A stretch of 64,000 bases of DNA from Corynebacterium bovis DSM 20582 = CIP 54.80 (GTDB lineage: Bacteria > Actinomycetota > Actinomycetes > Mycobacteriales > Mycobacteriaceae). Below are positions 50,834-59,894 of this stretch, in pieces. The number at the start of each line of letters is the position of its first letter. Position 1 is the first letter of the stretch. The stretch lies in NCBI RefSeq assembly GCF_030408615.1, contig NZ_CP047187.1:496001-560000 (forward strand), given 5' to 3'. The position numbers and the translations under genes are program-made. The notes under the pieces are model-generated. The model was not told the origin of the DNA, did not search any database, and saw only the letters and a list, made by a program, of their open reading frames with translations.

Positions 50834-53779
50834 ATGATCAGTGTGTGGACCGCCGCCCTCGTGGCGATCGCCGTCTTCGTGGTGCCGGGGGCCGTCATCG
50901 GATGGTGCGCCGGCCTGCGGGTGCCGTGGGCCGTCGCCGCCTCCGTGCCCGTGACCGCCGGGGTCTGGGGGGCGCTCGCCTGGATCTACGGCCACCTGGG
51001 GGTGAGGTACACGCTGGCCAGCGTGGCTGTCGGGACCGTCGTCACGGCGCTGCTGTGTCTCGTGTGGCGGCTCGCGTTCGTGCTCGTGCGACGTCGCCGG
51101 CGGCGGCGCGCGGCGGCGCAGGAGGCCGCGGCCGGCGGTGCGGGTGGTGCCGGCGGTGTCGACGGTGAGGGTGGCGCGGACGGTTCCGCGCGTGAGGATG
51201 CGACGCCCGCGGATGCGGACGGCGTGACGTCGGTCGCTGCGGCGCAATCCGCCCCGCGTGGGGCGGAGGAGGCGGAGGACGGCGTCGTCACCGACCCGGG
51301 CACCCCCGCGACGGCCGACGGTGCCGAGCCCGCCAGCGACCCCGGGACCGACCCGGCCACCGACTCTGCGACCGACCCGGCGACCGCCCCGGGCACGGCC
51401 GTGCCCGCGAGCGGCACAGCGCGACCCGTCGGCGGTGGGCGGACCCCCGTCGCCCAACGCGTCGTCCGCTGGTTCCGCTCCCCGGACCGGCACGGCGGGC
51501 TGCTCGACCCGATGTGGCTGCTGCCCGTCATCGGCGTCGTCGCCGGCGTCGTCATGCTCCTCGCCCGCAGCGTCAGCGTCCTGCGCCGGGCGCCGGGCGG
51601 GCTGGAGAACATCTACCAGGGCTGGGACGTCCACTGGCACGCCAGTGTCATCCGCTACATCATGGACACCGGTCTCGCCGGGTCGGACACGATGGGGCCG
51701 CTGCAGAACGTCGAGACGGGCAAGGCGCTGTACTACCCGACCGGCTGGCACGCAATGGGGGCCGTGTACCAGGCCGTGACCGGGCTGTCCCCGGTCGCGA
51801 CGGTCAACATCACCGGCATCGTCCTGCCGTCCCTGTGCATCCCGGCGACCGCCGCGTTCCTCGGCTGGCTCGCCGTCGGGAAGCGGGGCACCGGGGCGGC
51901 GACGACCGCGGGGCTCGCCGCCGTCATCGTCACCGGGCTGCTGCCGGTGTACTTCATCAGCTACTACGTCGGCGCGTGGCCGTACCTCGCGGGCATGGGG
52001 ATGGTCGGGATCGTCGTCGCGCTGTTCGCGGTCGTCCCGGCCCGGCCCGTGGCGATCCTGCCCGCGGCCCTCGCGTTCGCCGGGGCGGGGGTCATGCACC
52101 CGTCGGTGGCGACGGTCGTGGTCATGCTCGTCGGCGCGTGGTGGCTGCTGTGGCGGCTGTGGGCCCCGGCCCTCCGGCCGGGCGAGTCCGTGTGGGGGGT
52201 GACCGGCCGGTGGTCGCGGGCTGTCGTCGTGCGGATCCGTGACGTCGTGTACCTCGCGGCGGCGGCGCTGATCGCCGCGGTGATCCTCGTGCCGCAGTGG
52301 CTCGCGGGGCTCGGCCAGGCGGAGGAGGTCGACGCCTTCTCCGACGTGCAGCCCGTCGACCGGCTGGGGTCGTGGAAGCTCGTGCTCGAACTCCAGAGCC
52401 GGCACGCCATCGACTTCGGCGTGCCCTGGGTTGTGCTGTGGGCGGCGGCGGTCGGCATGATCGTGCTGCTGGTGTGGCGGCGGGCCCTGTGGGTGCCCGT
52501 GGCGTACCTGCTGTTCGCGGTCGTCGCCGTGCACAGCGTGAAGAACTTCGACGGGGTCGTCGGGGACCTCAGCCGTGCCGTCGGGTCGATGCACTACAAC
52601 ACGACGCACCGGCTCATCGTGCCGGTCGCGCTGCTCACCGCGGTCGCCGCGGCCGCGGCGGTCGCCGGGGTCATCCGGGCGATCACCGGGGGCCTGCTCA
52701 CCCGGGTTTTCCGACGCCGCCACCGGGGCGTCGCGGCCGCCGGGTCGGTCACCGCCGTGGTGCTGGCGTTGGCCGTGGGTGCCGGGGTCGTCGGCGCGCA
52801 GGAGCGCCACGACGACGGGTGGGACTGGTCCCTCGGGGCGAGCCGGGAACCCCGGGTCATCACCGACTCCGAAATGGGGGCGTTCCGGTGGTTGACCACC
52901 GCCCCGAAGGCCTACGACGGGCTCATCGCCGGCAACCCCGCCGAGGGCACCGGGTGGATGTACCCGCTGTACGACCTCCCGTCGTTGCACCGGCACTTCC
53001 TCTGGCCGACCGTGCCGGAGGACTCCGCGACGAACATGGTCTTCTGGCACCCCGACCTGTTCGGGTCGGGGCTGCCGCCGGAGCACCCGGGTGGCGCGCC
53101 CCGGCCCGGGTACGCGAACGTCGCTGACTTCGCCGCCCGTGACCTGGGCGTGAACTACTACATCTCCTCCCCGCCGAGCTTCTTCGGGTTCCAGAAGGAC
53201 ATCCCGGAGCAGGTCGAGGGGCTCATGACCGCCCCGGGGACGACGCCGGTGTACAAGGACGGCCGGACGGTCGTCTACGCGGTCAACGCCGCGTTCACCG
53301 ACGAGGAGCTCGAGGCGATGCGGCGCGACACGACGTCGCCTGACCCGTTGCCGCCGCTGCGGACCCAGGCCGAGCGGCCCGGTGGGCACTCTCAGCGGCC
53401 GACGGCACCGTGGTTCCCGCGTCCGGAGACGTGGGACCGGGCGGCGGCCGAGGCGTCGGTCGCCCGGGAGAAGGCCCGGGAGGAGCAGGCGCGCGCCGCC
53501 CGGGAGCGGGGGAGTGACGACGCCGCCCGTGAGCGGTCCGGCGCGGACGCCGGCGACCGGCCGCGCGGGCGGTCCGGCGCTGACCGGGGCGCGGGGGAGC
53601 CCGGTGCCGGGGCTCGGGCGGACGCGGACGGCCACGGGACGGGTGCCGGGGCTCGGGCGGACGCGGACGGCGACGGGACGGGTGCCGGCGCGGGCGAGGT
53701 CGACGGCGGGCAGGGCTGGGACCCTGCCACCGGTGCCGAGGGTGACCTCACCGCAGTGGGAGCGGTTGGAACGACGTGA
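50834..53779 (+). CDS. Large polytopic membrane protein, DUF6541 family
   Basis: A 981 aa protein. The first hydrophobic segments (1-80) precede a long A/G/D/P-rich cytoplasmic insert (90-200). About ten more helices follow with DVHWHASVIRYIMDTGLAGSDT and PTGWHAMGAVYQAVTG, a layout that recalls GT-C type glycosyltransferases of the mycolata, although I see no proof of that activity. The C-terminal soluble part ends in low-complexity repeats. It may act in cell-envelope assembly (inference). The last 32 bases overlap the EccE-like gene on the other strand. Confidence 0.75.
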   Translation: MISVWTAALVAIAVFVVPGAVIGWCAGLRVPWAVAASVPVTAGVWGALAWIYGHLGVRYTLASVAVGTVVTALLCLVWRLAFVLVRRRRRRRAAAQEAAAGGAGGAGGVDGEGGADGSAREDATPADADGVTSVAAAQSAPRGAEEAEDGVVTDPGTPATADGAEPASDPGTDPATDSATDPATAPGTAVPASGTARPVGGGRTPVAQRVVRWFRSPDRHGGLLDPMWLLPVIGVVAGVVMLLARSVSVLRRAPGGLENIYQGWDVHWHASVIRYIMDTGLAGSDTMGPLQNVETGKALYYPTGWHAMGAVYQAVTGLSPVATVNITGIVLPSLCIPATAAFLGWLAVGKRGTGAATTAGLAAVIVTGLLPVYFISYYVGAWPYLAGMGMVGIVVALFAVVPARPVAILPAALAFAGAGVMHPSVATVVVMLVGAWWLLWRLWAPALRPGESVWGVTGRWSRAVVVRIRDVVYLAAAALIAAVILVPQWLAGLGQAEEVDAFSDVQPVDRLGSWKLVLELQSRHAIDFGVPWVVLWAAAVGMIVLLVWRRALWVPVAYLLFAVVAVHSVKNFDGVVGDLSRAVGSMHYNTTHRLIVPVALLTAVAAAAAVAGVIRAITGGLLTRVFRRRHRGVAAAGSVTAVVLALAVGAGVVGAQERHDDGWDWSLGASREPRVITDSEMGAFRWLTTAPKAYDGLIAGNPAEGTGWMYPLYDLPSLHRHFLWPTVPEDSATNMVFWHPDLFGSGLPPEHPGGAPRPGYANVADFAARDLGVNYYISSPPSFFGFQKDIPEQVEGLMTAPGTTPVYKDGRTVVYAVNAAFTDEELEAMRRDTTSPDPLPPLRTQAERPGGHSQRPTAPWFPRPETWDRAAAEASVAREKAREEQARAARERGSDDAARERSGADAGDRPRGRSGADRGAGEPGAGARADADGHGTGAGARADADGDGTGAGAGEVDGGQGWDPATGAEGDLTAVGAVGTT
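53505..53535 (+). repeat. GACGACGCC repeat in the DUF6541 tail
   Basis: GCGGGGGAGTGACGACGCC then GCCCGTGAGCGG. A diverged copy within coding low-complexity sequence. Confidence 0.4.
53603..53680 (+). repeat. 39 bp tandem duplication in the DUF6541 tail
   Basis: Two copies of a unit beginning GGTGCCGGGGCTCGGGCGG differ at a single base (GGCCAC against GGCGAC) and encode GAGARADADG(H/D)GT. Confidence 0.75.
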
Positions 53780-55028
53780 CCACCGCCCGGGGTGGCGTCC
53801 CGGTGACGAGGGTCCCTGCCGTGTCGATGACCATGTCCACGGCCGGGCCGACGAGCGGGTGCCCGGTGACGACGTCCGGGCGTGCGGTGGCGGCGTCCGG
53901 GGGCGCGGTGGCGGGAAGGGGCCCGGTGGGGGTGCCTGTGGCCGTGGTGGTACCCGGGTGTGCGGTGGCGATGCCGGGGGTGTGAGTCGTCGGCGCGGGG
54001 TGGGTGTCGGCGAGGACGAGGAGCCGGCAACTCTGCGGATGCCACGCCCGGCGCCACACTGGAACCCAGTCCGGTGCGCCGGCCGGCACGCGGATCACCA
54101 CGACGTCCGCCGGCGCTGCGGCGTCGTCCGGGCTCACCCCCGTCACGCCGAGTCCCTCGGACGGGCCATCGCCTGACCCGGCCTCGGCGTCGCGGCGGAT
54201 CGTGTGCCCGGCGGCGGGCGCCGTGGCGTCGGTGGCGGGTGGCCGGTCCGTGACGTCGACGCACCGCCGCCCCGACACGGGGAGCGTCCGGACGTGGAGT
54301 TCGGCCGCCGGCCCTGTGAGCAGCACCGTCGTGCCCGGTGCGAGCGGGACCGTCAGGGCCGCGCCGTGGACGTCGGTCCCGATGATCCACCCCGGCACCG
54401 GGTGGACCGGCACGCGGCGTGGCGTCGCGGGGGCGTCGGGGCCCGTCAGGGAGGGGAGCCGGGGAGGGGCTGCGTCGTCCTCCTCCCCGAGCTGCACGGC
54501 GATGACGCCGGCTGCCGCGGCCGCCCACGGCATCCGCTGCGCGACCGCGCCGGGCACGCCGACGACCGTGCGGACCGACGGGCCGAGCATGGCCGCGAGA
54601 CCCGCGTACGTCCGGGCGGCCGGGGTGCGCGGCCGGGGGAGCGGGACCTCCGCGGCGCGGAGGTCATCGCGGGGGATCCGCAGGGACGCGGCGAGGACGT
54701 CGAGGTCCAGGACGCCCGGGGGTGGGCCGGCGGATCCGGACGGGGTGCCGGGTGCGGTCGGTGCGGACGGGGAGGACCCGGACGGGGTGCCGGGGCCGTG
54801 GACGTGGAACCACACGATGTCGACGCCGGTCCCGACGGCGCCGACGGTGCCGACGGTGCCGGGCGCGCCGGACGGTCCGCCGGTCCCGACGGTGCCGGGG
54901 CCCGGGACCCGGCCGGCGCGCGTCGGGGGCCGTGACGGCGGCGACGCCCACCGGTCGTGCGCGGCCCAGGCCGCGGCCGCTCCGGTCGCCGCCACGCCGA
55001 GGACCAGCATGGTGCCGAGGATGCTCAT
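53748..55028 (-). CDS. EccE-like type VII secretion-associated protein
   Basis: A 426 aa protein with one N-terminal membrane helix (MSILGTMLVLGVAATGAAAAW) and a P/G/T linker. The C-terminal cytoplasmic part has GWIIGTDVHGAALTVPL, TTVLLTGPAAELHVRTL and RRCVDVTDRP. This IGxDxxGxPVTVPL / VLVxG / VxVxTxRP pattern resembles the C-terminal region of EccE proteins of other actinobacteria, but only one helix, not two, is evident. ATG 55028 has AGGAGAAG upstream. It is divergent from eccB, 140 bases away, which supports a T7SS role. I hold the EccE name at moderate to low confidence. Confidence 0.5.
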   Translation of the reverse strand: MSILGTMLVLGVAATGAAAAWAAHDRWASPPSRPPTRAGRVPGPGTVGTGGPSGAPGTVGTVGAVGTGVDIVWFHVHGPGTPSGSSPSAPTAPGTPSGSAGPPPGVLDLDVLAASLRIPRDDLRAAEVPLPRPRTPAARTYAGLAAMLGPSVRTVVGVPGAVAQRMPWAAAAAGVIAVQLGEEDDAAPPRLPSLTGPDAPATPRRVPVHPVPGWIIGTDVHGAALTVPLAPGTTVLLTGPAAELHVRTLPVSGRRCVDVTDRPPATDATAPAAGHTIRRDAEAGSGDGPSEGLGVTGVSPDDAAAPADVVVIRVPAGAPDWVPVWRRAWHPQSCRLLVLADTHPAPTTHTPGIATAHPGTTTATGTPTGPLPATAPPDAATARPDVVTGHPLVGPAVDMVIDTAGTLVTGTPPRAVVTSFQPLPLR

Positions 55029-55168
55029 GACGTGCTTCTCCTGTGTTGTAGCCTCGTGACAGTCGTGTGCGCGGTGCGGGGGCACCGGGCGGGGCGGACG
55101 GGGTGACGGGACAGTCGGCACCCGGTGACACCGCCGCGCCGTGACGGCGCACGGCGGGGAGGGACACC

Positions 55169-56562
55169 ATGCGTACAACCGCGTTGCAGGTCTCCGGGCA
55201 CGCGTTTCTCGTCCGGATGTGCGAGCGGGCACTCGTCCTCGGCGACGGGGGGATGTCGGGGGAACCGCTGCGCGCGCAACGCCGGGCGGTGTTCGTCGGC
55301 GTGCTGCTCACCGCCCTCGTCGCGGGGGTGGCGGCGGCGCTCGCGGTTATGCGTCCGCAGCCGTCGATCGAGGACGCGGGCATCGTCGTCGACGACGCCG
55401 GGGGCGTGTACGTCCGTGTCGACGACACCTTCCATCCGGTGACGAACGTCGCCTCGGCCCGCGGCTCCTCCTCGGCCGCCCCGATCCCGTGGTGCGCACG
55501 ACCGCGCAGGAGCTGCGCCGGTACCCGGAGGGGCCACCGGTCGGCATCCCGGTCGCACCCGAGCTCACACCGGCGGAACGGTCGTCGTGGTACCTGTGTT
55601 CGCCGGCCGGGCGGGACACCGGGGCCGACGCCCGGCACGTCGAGGTCGTCGCCGGGCCGCCGCTCCCGCCGGCGGGGTCGTTCCTCGCCGAGACCCCGGG
55701 GGAATCCTCCGCGCCGGGCGGGGGAGAGGCGACCACCTGGCTCGTCACCGACGGCTCGCGGTCGCGGATCGACGCCGGCGCGGCGCGGGCCTTCGGGGTC
55801 CGTCCCGTGCCCGTTGACCCTGTCGTCCTCGACGCCGTCCCCCGCGGGCCGGACGTCGTCCTGCCCCGCGGGCCGTCGGGGCTCCCCGCCCCCTTCGACG
55901 TGCAGGGCCGCATCGTCAGGGCCGGTGGCCGGATGTTTCTCGTGGTCGAGGGCGGGGTCGGTGAGGTGCACGGGGCCCAGCAGGCCTTCGCCGGTGCGCT
56001 CGCCGGTGTCGACGAGATCGACGCCGCCCTCTCCACGGTCCTGGCGCTCCCGGAGAAGGAGGCGCTGCCCGGGGTTCCCGCCGACGACGTGGAGTGGGCG
56101 CATCCGGGGCGTGTCTGCGTCGGCGGGGACGCGGCCGACCGCGACGGCCCCGCCGGAATCGTGGTGGCAGACGGTGCCGGTGTGACCGGCGGACCCGGCA
56201 CCACGGACGCGGACAGGGACAGCGGCGGGGCCGGCGGACCCGGTGCCACGGACGCGGCCAGGGGCGGGACCGGCGACGACAGTGACGGCGGTGACGGCGT
56301 TCATCTCCGTGCCCCCCGGGGATCCGCGGCGCTCGTCACGGAACGTGGACTGTACGTGGTCAGTGACGCGGGCGTGCGGTTCCGCGCCGGGTCGGCCGAC
56401 GAGCTCGCCGCACTGGGGCTCGGTGACCCGACCGAGGTGCCGTGGAGCGTCATCGCCGTCCTGCCCGACGGCGGTGAGCTCACCGCGGACCGGGCCCGTC
56501 GGACCGTGCCCGCGCACACACCGGCAACCACCAGTGCCGACAGCACCACCGGGATCCGGTAG
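55169..56562 (+). pseudogene. eccB: eccB (ESX-4 type VII secretion core), frameshifted near 55465
   Basis: The N-terminus is a clear EccB: MRTTALQVSGHAFLVRMCER, LRAQRRAVFVGVLLTAL membrane helix, then YVRVDDTFHPVTNVASAR. At 55460-55464 the frame is lost. The conserved continuation RLLLGRPDPVVRTTAQELRR is intact in the next frame and runs to VPWSVIAVLPDGGELTADRARR and the stop at 56562. Removing two bases from GCCCGCGGCTC restores the family sequence ASARLLLG. It could be a true 2 bp insertion, a sequencing error, or -1 slippage. GGGGAGGG precedes the ATG. Its 3' 262 bases are antisense to mycP. Confidence 0.8.
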
Positions 56563-57863
56563 TCGCGGCGCCGTTCCCGACGGACCGGCACGTCCACCGC
56601 GGCCGGCAGCGTCCCCGCGGCCTGGAACCGCTGCCGGTCCCGCTGGTCCATGAGCCGGGTGAGCGCGTCGACCGGATCCTCGGGGGGCCGTGCCCACAGG
56701 GCGTCGCGCAGCGCCAGCGCCTCGTCGACCGCCCGGCGCGGGTCCACCACCGGGTACGGCGGCGGGGAGGACGTCCCGAGGAGGATCCTCCTCACTTGCG
56801 GGGCCGTCGCCCGCGGCAGGACCTGACGGACCAGCGCCGCGGTGCCCGTGACGACGGGGGCCGCGAAACTTGTCCCGGTGAACGGGTCCGGGTCGCCGAC
56901 GACGACCACCGGTTCGGCCCGCCCGGGCACGTCGTGCAGTGCGGAGACCGGGCCGCCCGGTGCGTACACGTCCACCCACGCGCCGGTGAGGCTGTAGGGG
57001 GCGGGGTGCCGCCCCGCGTCGAGGTCCCGACCACGCCCGTGGCGTACCCGGGGCTCGACCGCGCCGACGGTCACGAGTCCCGGGGCGTCGTCGTCGGGCA
57101 GCGACGCCGGGACCGGGGGCGCGTCCCCCGGGCACTGGCCCGTGTTCCCGGCCGCGGCGACGACGAGCACGTCCGCGGCCGCCGCACGCTGCAGTGCGTC
57201 TCGGAGCGCCGGGTCCGCCTCCGGGGCAGGGCCGGGGCCGGAGCCCGTCACCGGGTCGGGTGGGCCGGTGCAGGCGATGAGGGAGAGCGTGATGATCTGC
57301 GCCCCCTCGTCCACGGCCCGGGAGATCGTCGCCGCGAGGTCCGTGACCGGACCCGACCCCGGGGCGTCCGGCGGGCCGTGACGCCTGGAGGTCAGGGCCG
57401 CGCCGGGTGCGACGGTCGACACGACGCCGGCGACGGCCGTCCCGTGCAGGCGGCAGTCGTCCCGGTCACCGGTGACACCGGGCGCGGCCGCACCGGTGTC
57501 GATGACGGTGACGCGCACCCCACGCCCGTCGGCGGGCCCACCGGGTCCGGCCACGTCGAGGGGGCGTGGGGGGCCGGTGAGGGGCTCGTCGCACCCGGTC
57601 CGGACAGGGGCGTCCTGCGCCGGCCGGTCCTGCGCCGGGGCGGGGCCGGGCTCACCGACGGCGTCACCGGCGGCCCCGGTCCCCGTGGCACCGTCGACGA
57701 CAGCGTCGGTCCCGGCGGCGCTCGCATCGACGGCGCCCCCGGCGGCGGTGACCGCGGCGGTGGTGAGGATGACGGTGAGGATCGCGGCCATCCCCGCCCC
57801 GAACGCCGCCGCGACCGCGCGGACGGCACCGCGCGAGGCCCCCGGCCCGGGTCGTGACCTCAT
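56301..57863 (-). CDS. mycP: Mycosin-type subtilisin protease MycP of the ESX-4 system
   Basis: A 520 aa membrane-anchored serine protease that stabilises and regulates type VII secretion. N-terminal signal (about 11-40); catalytic Asp122 in VTVIDTGAA, His140 in RLHGTAVAGV, oxyanion Asn240 in AAAGNTG and Ser332 in TGTSFAAPVV. The membrane anchor IPVVLSALVVAGVCAGT (437-453) is followed by an unusual tail of about 65 residues rich in S/P/A that is wholly antisense to eccB. The start overlaps the eccD stop (ATGA). Confidence 0.9.
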   Translation of the reverse strand: MRSRPGPGASRGAVRAVAAAFGAGMAAILTVILTTAAVTAAGGAVDASAAGTDAVVDGATGTGAAGDAVGEPGPAPAQDRPAQDAPVRTGCDEPLTGPPRPLDVAGPGGPADGRGVRVTVIDTGAAAPGVTGDRDDCRLHGTAVAGVVSTVAPGAALTSRRHGPPDAPGSGPVTDLAATISRAVDEGAQIITLSLIACTGPPDPVTGSGPGPAPEADPALRDALQRAAAADVLVVAAAGNTGQCPGDAPPVPASLPDDDAPGLVTVGAVEPRVRHGRGRDLDAGRHPAPYSLTGAWVDVYAPGGPVSALHDVPGRAEPVVVVGDPDPFTGTSFAAPVVTGTAALVRQVLPRATAPQVRRILLGTSSPPPYPVVDPRRAVDEALALRDALWARPPEDPVDALTRLMDQRDRQRFQAAGTLPAAVDVPVRRERRRDYRIPVVLSALVVAGVCAGTVRRARSAVSSPPSGRTAMTLHGTSVGSPSPSAASSSADPARNRTPASLTTYSPRSVTSAADPRGARR

Positions 57864-59215
57864 GCCAACCCCCGCACCAGGTCGAACAGGCCGGTGGTCG
57901 CCAGCCCGAGCGGGACCACCGCCGCGAACGCCGCGCCCTCGAGGACGTCCACACCGCGGCTCACCAGCGGTGGAGTCCGCCGCACGAGCGGCAGCGCCAC
58001 GAGAACGAGGGCACCGGCACCCCACGGCACCTGCGCCGCGACCCACGCGACGAGCACGACGGACGTCACCGTCACGGCGACGGCGTGGACCGGCCGGCAC
58101 CCACGGGCGGACAGGCCGGTCACGGCCGTGGCGAGGAGTGCGGCGACACCCCACGCCGGTGCCGTCCCCCACGGGACGATCTGCACGGCGCACCCGAGGA
58201 CCACCGCGCACAGTCCGACGACCAGCGCGGAGTGCGTCCGCAGGGCGTCCGCAGCCTCGGCGGCACCGGGGGTGTCCAGCCGCGTCCCGGCCGCCCCCGG
58301 CGCACCCGCCGACCCGGCCGCACCCGCCGCCCCCGGCGCACCGGACGCCCTACCGGGGGAGGGCGCTGAACCACCCGGGTCCGCCGCCGGGTCGGGTGGT
58401 GCGGAGGCGGAGGGAAGCGTCGAGACCCCGGGAACCGGGGGGACAGTGACCCGCGCCACCAGCATCGCGAGCTGCCCGGAGAACGTCAGTGCCGTCACCG
58501 CGAGCACGAGCCCGACCCCGGGCCACGCCGCCGCCACCGCGCCCGCGACGAGCGTGACCGTGACCGTGCGCACCGGCCCCCGCCGCCACACCAGCAGGAA
58601 CGCGAGGACCGTCGCCGTGAGCACGTTGACGTGGAGCCCCAGCCCGGCACCGAGGACCGCGGCGACGACCACGAACCGCCGGTCACGCACCGAGGCCGTG
58701 GCACAGGCCACCGCCGCCAGCGCCGTCACCGCCACCGTCCAGACCAGCACCGACGGCGACGCCCCGACGGGAGGCCGGGGCAGGTCCGCCGCGCCCCCGG
58801 CCCCGCCGACCCCCACAGCGGCGAGGAGCACCGCGAGGTCACCGGAGGCGCGCGTCGGGTCCCACACCGGCGGCGTCCGCCACGTCGTGACCGCGGCGAC
58901 CACCGCGACGATCCACGCCAGCGGCACCGCCCTGACCGGGCCCGTGAGGTGCGCGACCGCGGCGACCGGGGGCGGTGGCACGTCGAGGGGCGGATCCACC
59001 GGCCGGTCCAGGGTGAGTGACGCGCCGGGCCCGACGCCCGCCTCGGCGAGGGTCAGTTCAGGGGGCAGGGTCCGGGGCCCGGCCCGCAGCACGGCACGGG
59101 CCCCGGCGGGCACGGAGACGAGGTGGGTGAGCAGCTCGGCGACGGGGACGTCGTCGGCGACAGCGGCCTCGATGACCCGGCCCTCGGACGGCACGGAGAC
59201 ACTGATGGCGAGCAT
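57860..59215 (-). CDS. eccD: ESX-4 type VII secretion integral membrane protein EccD
   Basis: A 451 aa protein with an N-terminal ubiquitin-like domain (MLAISVSVPSEGRVIEAAVADD to about 75), a proline linker and roughly ten to eleven membrane helices that form the pore vestibule in EccD proteins. A low-complexity A/G/P loop interrupts the helices near 265-315. The ATG at 59215 gives the compact ubiquitin-like start; a longer frame to 59302 lacks support. mycP follows with a 4-base overlap, so eccD-mycP form one leftward unit. Confidence 0.88.
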   Translation of the reverse strand: MLAISVSVPSEGRVIEAAVADDVPVAELLTHLVSVPAGARAVLRAGPRTLPPELTLAEAGVGPGASLTLDRPVDPPLDVPPPPVAAVAHLTGPVRAVPLAWIVAVVAAVTTWRTPPVWDPTRASGDLAVLLAAVGVGGAGGAADLPRPPVGASPSVLVWTVAVTALAAVACATASVRDRRFVVVAAVLGAGLGLHVNVLTATVLAFLLVWRRGPVRTVTVTLVAGAVAAAWPGVGLVLAVTALTFSGQLAMLVARVTVPPVPGVSTLPSASAPPDPAADPGGSAPSPGRASGAPGAAGAAGSAGAPGAAGTRLDTPGAAEAADALRTHSALVVGLCAVVLGCAVQIVPWGTAPAWGVAALLATAVTGLSARGCRPVHAVAVTVTSVVLVAWVAAQVPWGAGALVLVALPLVRRTPPLVSRGVDVLEGAAFAAVVPLGLATTGLFDLVRGLA

Positions 59216-59894
59216 GATGGGAACCCCCCGGTGGATGACCTGGTGAGCCCCGTCGTCGGACGGGGCCGTGCCCGCCCCCTGCGGACACTTCCGGTGCGGC
59301 ACACTCTAACAGCGGGGGCGGACGCCGGAGGGGGAGCGCGGCGCCCCCTGTGGACACCGCGGGGGACCGGCAGGGGGACCACGCGGCGGTCGCTGTGGAC
59401 ACCGCGGGGGTGGACGACGGTCACGCCCCGGCGGCCTGCACGACCCCGTCCACACTGCCCGCCGACCGGCCCGGATGACGCCCGGGTGAATAGCAGGGGA
59501 ATAGCAGATGGCGGGCCCCGTACGATTGCTAAGAAACTGTTACCTGACCGTGATACTCGGGACATTCTCCGCGTCCACCCGCGCTCTCACGTGCGCAAAC
59601 GTCGGCTGAAACTTCACCCCCAAACCCCGGATATTCTCCCGGCGGAAGGCGGGTCGTGGCGAGGCTGCGGGATTTTCTTTACACTCGGACGAGTCACCGG
59701 CTGCACGGCACGTTATGGCCGGTAGCAGACCTGTGGTGTCTGTGAAGACAGACAATGAAATCGAGAACTCCGGTGAGCTGGACGACAGACGGATCCGGTT
59801 GGATCCCGCACTTTATGCGGCGATCTAACGGATGGTCGAATATTTTGTTTTACACCGTCGACGCTCCACCGGCACTGGAAAGGATGATCGCCCC
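59216..59894. other. Long AT-richer regulatory region between eccD and the PRC-barrel gene
   Basis: About 680 bases without a credible gene, clearly less GC-rich than the rest, with several runs such as GATTGCTAAGAAACTG and GAATATTTTGTTTTAC. A hairpin GTCTGT-GAAG-ACAGAC lies at 59738-59753. It must hold the leftward eccD-mycP promoter and the rightward promoter of the PRC gene; I cannot assign hexamers. Confidence 0.5.

Noticed and set aside
49412..53635. A 1407-codon open frame on the - strand across truA and the DUF6541 gene
   Set aside because: Its composition (R/G/D/P/H-rich, no domains) is that of the antisense of GC-rich genes; truA and DUF6541 on the + strand are clearly real.
54204..54935. 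+ strand frame opposite the EccE-like gene
   Set aside because: R/G/P-rich shadow, while the - strand frame has a membrane helix and a good ribosome-binding site.
59540..59755. 71-codon - strand frame in the eccD-PRC gap
   Set aside because: No ribosome-binding site, domain or codon bias; treated as non-coding.
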